NCBI GenBank assembly: GCA_964591605.1
Contig: CAZQEN010000031.1
Span: forward strand, 1-34,272
DNA from: CAYLLT01 sp964591605
GTDB taxonomy: Bacteria; Planctomycetota; Phycisphaerae; UBA1845; PWPN01
Direction of reading: 5' to 3'
DNA: 34,272 nt
Both the position numbers and the translations under genes were made by a program. This document shows positions 32,129 through 34,272 of the stretch, piece after piece. The notes beneath the pieces are model-generated. The model saw only the letters and a program-made list of their open reading frames with translations. It had not been told where the DNA came from and made no database searches. The first letter of the stretch is position 1. Every line of letters starts with the position of its first letter.

Positions 32129-34169
32129 GGGCCTGGACGACTTCCTTCACGCCAACGACGACTGGTTCATGCCGGTCTCGACAAAGGTGGGGCCGGACGG
32201 CTGCTTCTGGGTCCTGGACTGGTACGACCGCTACCACTGCTACCAGGATGCCAACCGCGACCCTGACGGGATCGATCGGCAGCGCGGCCGTCTGTGGCGC
32301 GTGGTCTACGGCCATGTGCCCACGCCCAAGCCGTTCGACGTGGGCCGCAAATCCAACTCAGAGCTGGTGGCTCTACTCTCCCATCCCAACGGCTGGTGGC
32401 GGCGGACGGCGCAGCGCATCCTCATCGAACGCAACGACAGCGCCGACGTGGAGCGCCTCGAAGCCCTGGCCCGATCGTCCGCTCCGAACAACGCGCCGAT
32501 GCACGCCGTCTGGACGCTGATCGGCATGCGCCGCATCACGCCGGCCTTCCACACGGAGTTGCTCGGCCATCCCAGCCCCACGTTCCGCGCATGGGGCGTC
32601 CGGGCGGCGTGTGAGATGGGGGCGGTTTCCGACGGGATCTTCGAGCGGATCCGTGTCATGGCCACAGATCCGAGCCCGGATGTCCGTCTCGAAGTCACTG
32701 TCGCCTCGTCGCGGCTCCGCCATCCCGCTTCGCTGAGTCTGCTGCTCGGCACCCTTGCGTACCGCGAGGACGACCCGCTGATCCCGCACATCGCGTGGGA
32801 GAACCTTCATCCGCGAGTCGACGCCGACCGCCGCGCCATCGTTTCCTGGCTGACTGATGAGATGCGCCTGTCGACCGAGGGCTCGCGGGAAGTGGCGCGC
32901 CGGGCGATCGGCTTGTTGGTGCCGCGTATGCCCGACGACACTGATGCGTTCAGCAGCCTGCTCTCGGCAGGGCTCAAACGAGGCGACGATTCACTCCTGC
33001 TTCGCTACTGTGTCGAAGCACTCTGGCAAAAAACCAGCCAGGCCGCAGACAGGCCGAGCAGTGAAGCTGCATCACCGGCGACCCCCCTCTTCCACGAGTC
33101 GCTCGCTCAGCTCACATCGCATGATGGCGAGTGCGGGGCCCTGGCGACCGCCATTCTCACCGCCTCGAAGGATCCGTTGTCTTGTCAGCGCGCCCGACAG
33201 TTCGCCCGCGAGACCCACCGCCCCATCGCTCTGCGCCAGCGCATGCTCAGTGCCCTGGCGATCGCCAGAGACGACGCCGTCCTCGACCTCGCCGGCCAGA
33301 TCCTCACCGCTTCGAGCGACCCCCCGGAGCTTAAACGCCAGGTGCTCACAACCCTTCAATCCCTCGATGACCCGAATGTGGGGCCGTTGCTGATCGAGCT
33401 GTGGCCCCAACTGGCCCCCGACCTGCATCCCGCCGCCCTCGGCGTCCTGTGCACCCGAGTCGCCTGGGCACAGAGCCTCCTGCGAGCCATCGAAAACGGA
33501 CAGATACCGAAGAGCGAGCTGAACACCACACATGTGCGGCAGATGCTCCGTCACGGCCATGCAGAGCTCACCGCCGCCATCGAGCGCACGTGGGGCCGTC
33601 TGCGCGACGAGCGCAGCCCTGACCGCCAGCAGGTCATCCGCGAGATGTCCTTCGTCGTCAAAACCGGCAAGGGCGATCCTGCCAATGGACAGCGGCTGTT
33701 TAAGACACATTGCGCGCAGTGCCACAAGATTTACGGCCACGGGATGGACATCGGGCCCGACATCACGGGCAACGGACGCTCCGACCTCGAGCAGATCCTC
33801 TCCAACGTGCTCGATCCCAACCTCGTCATCGGCAGCGGGTATATCACCCGAACGGTCTGGACGCATGACGACCAGGTGTTCAACGGCATTCTGCTCGAGG
33901 ATTCGCCCAGAGGCGTGGTGCTCAAAATCGCCGGTACCACCGAGCCGCAGTTCATTCCCCGCAGCGACATCGAGGAAATGCGCGTCTCTGAGGTGTCACT
34001 CATGCCCGAAGGAGTCGAAGAAGGCATGACGCGGCAGGAATTCCGCGATCTGGTATCCTTCCTGCTGACCAGGGAGCCGCCGCTGCCCTGGGAACAGATA
34101 CCCGAAGTGGCGGAGACGGAGAGAAAAGCCGAAGAAGCCGGCCCGGATGCGCCGTCCGGAGCGCGGTAG
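32109..34169 (+). CDS. PVC-type haem-binding protein, C-terminal fragment with HEAT-like repeats and CxxCH
   Basis: The continuation of the preceding gene in another frame, about 686 residues from the homology junction; a nominal ATG in this frame is at 32019. It begins with the rest of the propeller (FMPVSTKVGPDGCFWVLDWY, DRYHCYQDANRDPDGID, GRLWRVVYG). A long helical region of HEAT-like repeats follows (about residues 85-500 of this part). Next is a c-type haem domain with CAQCH at 33711-33725 in RLFKTHCAQCHKIYGHGMDI and GPDITGNGRSDLEQILSNVL. A final planctomycete beta domain with EEMRVSEVSLMPEGVEEGMT closes it. The haem motif and domain order identify the PVC-type CxxCH family. Function is unknown; roles in extracellular oxidation of sugars are often proposed. 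Without the upstream half it lacks a signal peptide, so by itself it would not be exported or receive haem. Confidence 0.85.
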   Translation, partial: GSTYHGEGLDDFLHANDDWFMPVSTKVGPDGCFWVLDWYDRYHCYQDANRDPDGIDRQRGRLWRVVYGHVPTPKPFDVGRKSNSELVALLSHPNGWWRRTAQRILIERNDSADVERLEALARSSAPNNAPMHAVWTLIGMRRITPAFHTELLGHPSPTFRAWGVRAACEMGAVSDGIFERIRVMATDPSPDVRLEVTVASSRLRHPASLSLLLGTLAYREDDPLIPHIAWENLHPRVDADRRAIVSWLTDEMRLSTEGSREVARRAIGLLVPRMPDDTDAFSSLLSAGLKRGDDSLLLRYCVEALWQKTSQAADRPSSEAASPATPLFHESLAQLTSHDGECGALATAILTASKDPLSCQRARQFARETHRPIALRQRMLSALAIARDDAVLDLAGQILTASSDPPELKRQVLTTLQSLDDPNVGPLLIELWPQLAPDLHPAALGVLCTRVAWAQSLLRAIENGQIPKSELNTTHVRQMLRHGHAELTAAIERTWGRLRDERSPDRQQVIREMSFVVKTGKGDPANGQRLFKTHCAQCHKIYGHGMDIGPDITGNGRSDLEQILSNVLDPNLVIGSGYITRTVWTHDDQVFNGILLEDSPRGVVLKIAGTTEPQFIPRSDIEEMRVSEVSLMPEGVEEGMTRQEFRDLVSFLLTREPPLPWEQIPEVAETERKAEEAGPDAPSGAR

Positions 34170-34197
34170 CATCGAATCACGGCGATGATCGGCGAAT

Positions 34198-34246
34198 GGC
34201 ACGCACCGCGCGTGCCAATCCGCAGGCCGAGCCCGCCCACGGGCTC
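34198..34246. terminator. Two hairpins between the cytochrome gene and the next gene
   Basis: GGCACGC-ACCGC-GCGTGCC (34198-34216) and GAGCCCG-CCCA-CGGGCTC (34229-34246) are two perfect 7-bp stems in the 92-bp gap. Neither has a T-run. The first could end the cytochrome transcript; the second lies only 6 bases before the next gene's ribosome site and could instead affect its translation. Confidence 0.4.
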
Positions 34247-34261
34247 ATCCTCAGGAGATTC

Positions 34262-34272
34262 ATGATGATTGT
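34262..34272 (+). CDS. Start of a gene cut by the right edge
   Basis: AGGAG at 34253-34257 is followed by two in-frame ATG codons (34262 and 34265), the second at the better spacing of 7 bases. Only three to four codons are present, so the product cannot be recognised. Position suggests co-transcription with the cytochrome gene. Confidence 0.45.

Overview
This GC-rich window looks like a chromosomal segment of a planctomycete (PVC superphylum), probably near Phycisphaerae. That is an inference from the gene families: a PVC-type haem-binding CxxCH protein, a formylglycine sulfatase, a Tat-exported Gfo/Idh/MocA oxidoreductase, several sodium/solute symporters, thrombospondin type 3 repeats with a Cys-Gly/TM/Arg C-terminal tail, and microcompartment genes. 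I see no tRNA, rRNA, CRISPR array, transposase or phage gene.

Left part (1-13.9 kb). A GntR/LacI-type repressor and an acyl-CoA synthetase (cut by the window edge) are on the minus strand. Divergent from them is a plus-strand run: sodium/solute symporter, DapA/NanA-type aldolase (ATGA overlap), fused enoyl-CoA hydratase/3-hydroxyacyl-CoA dehydrogenase, thiolase and hotdog thioesterase, then a large secreted GH123/DUF4091-like protein and a secreted beta-propeller protein. This reads as an uptake and beta-oxidation-type pathway for an unidentified acid or glycoconjugate. A concentric dyad just upstream of the repressor gene is the likely operator. An unusual 8-bp tandem repeat lies in opposite orientation at both ends of the gap between the last two genes.

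Middle part (13.8-24.7 kb). A minus-strand pair (Tat-type Gfo/Idh/MocA oxidoreductase, then a secreted propeller/alpha-toroid protein) runs convergently into the propeller gene and overlaps it by 34 bp in a quasi-palindrome. Divergent from the pair is a translationally coupled ceramidase-like amidase and second SSS symporter. A 1179-residue secreted protein with barrel-like, Ig-like and thrombospondin type 3 regions and a sorting-type tail follows.

Right part (24.9-34.3 kb). A PduS-type Fe-S flavoprotein and a PduT-type trimeric microcompartment shell protein with the cluster-binding Cys38 stand together without other shell or enzyme genes. They are separated by a REP-like inverted repeat. 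Next come a sulfatase, a GTP-dependent PEP carboxykinase with a structured leader, and a PVC-type cytochrome gene broken by a frameshift. The first bases of another gene are at the right edge.

Most functional calls rest on motifs and overall sequence resemblance read by eye; no database search was run. Substrates of the two transporters and of the secreted enzymes cannot be read from the sequence.
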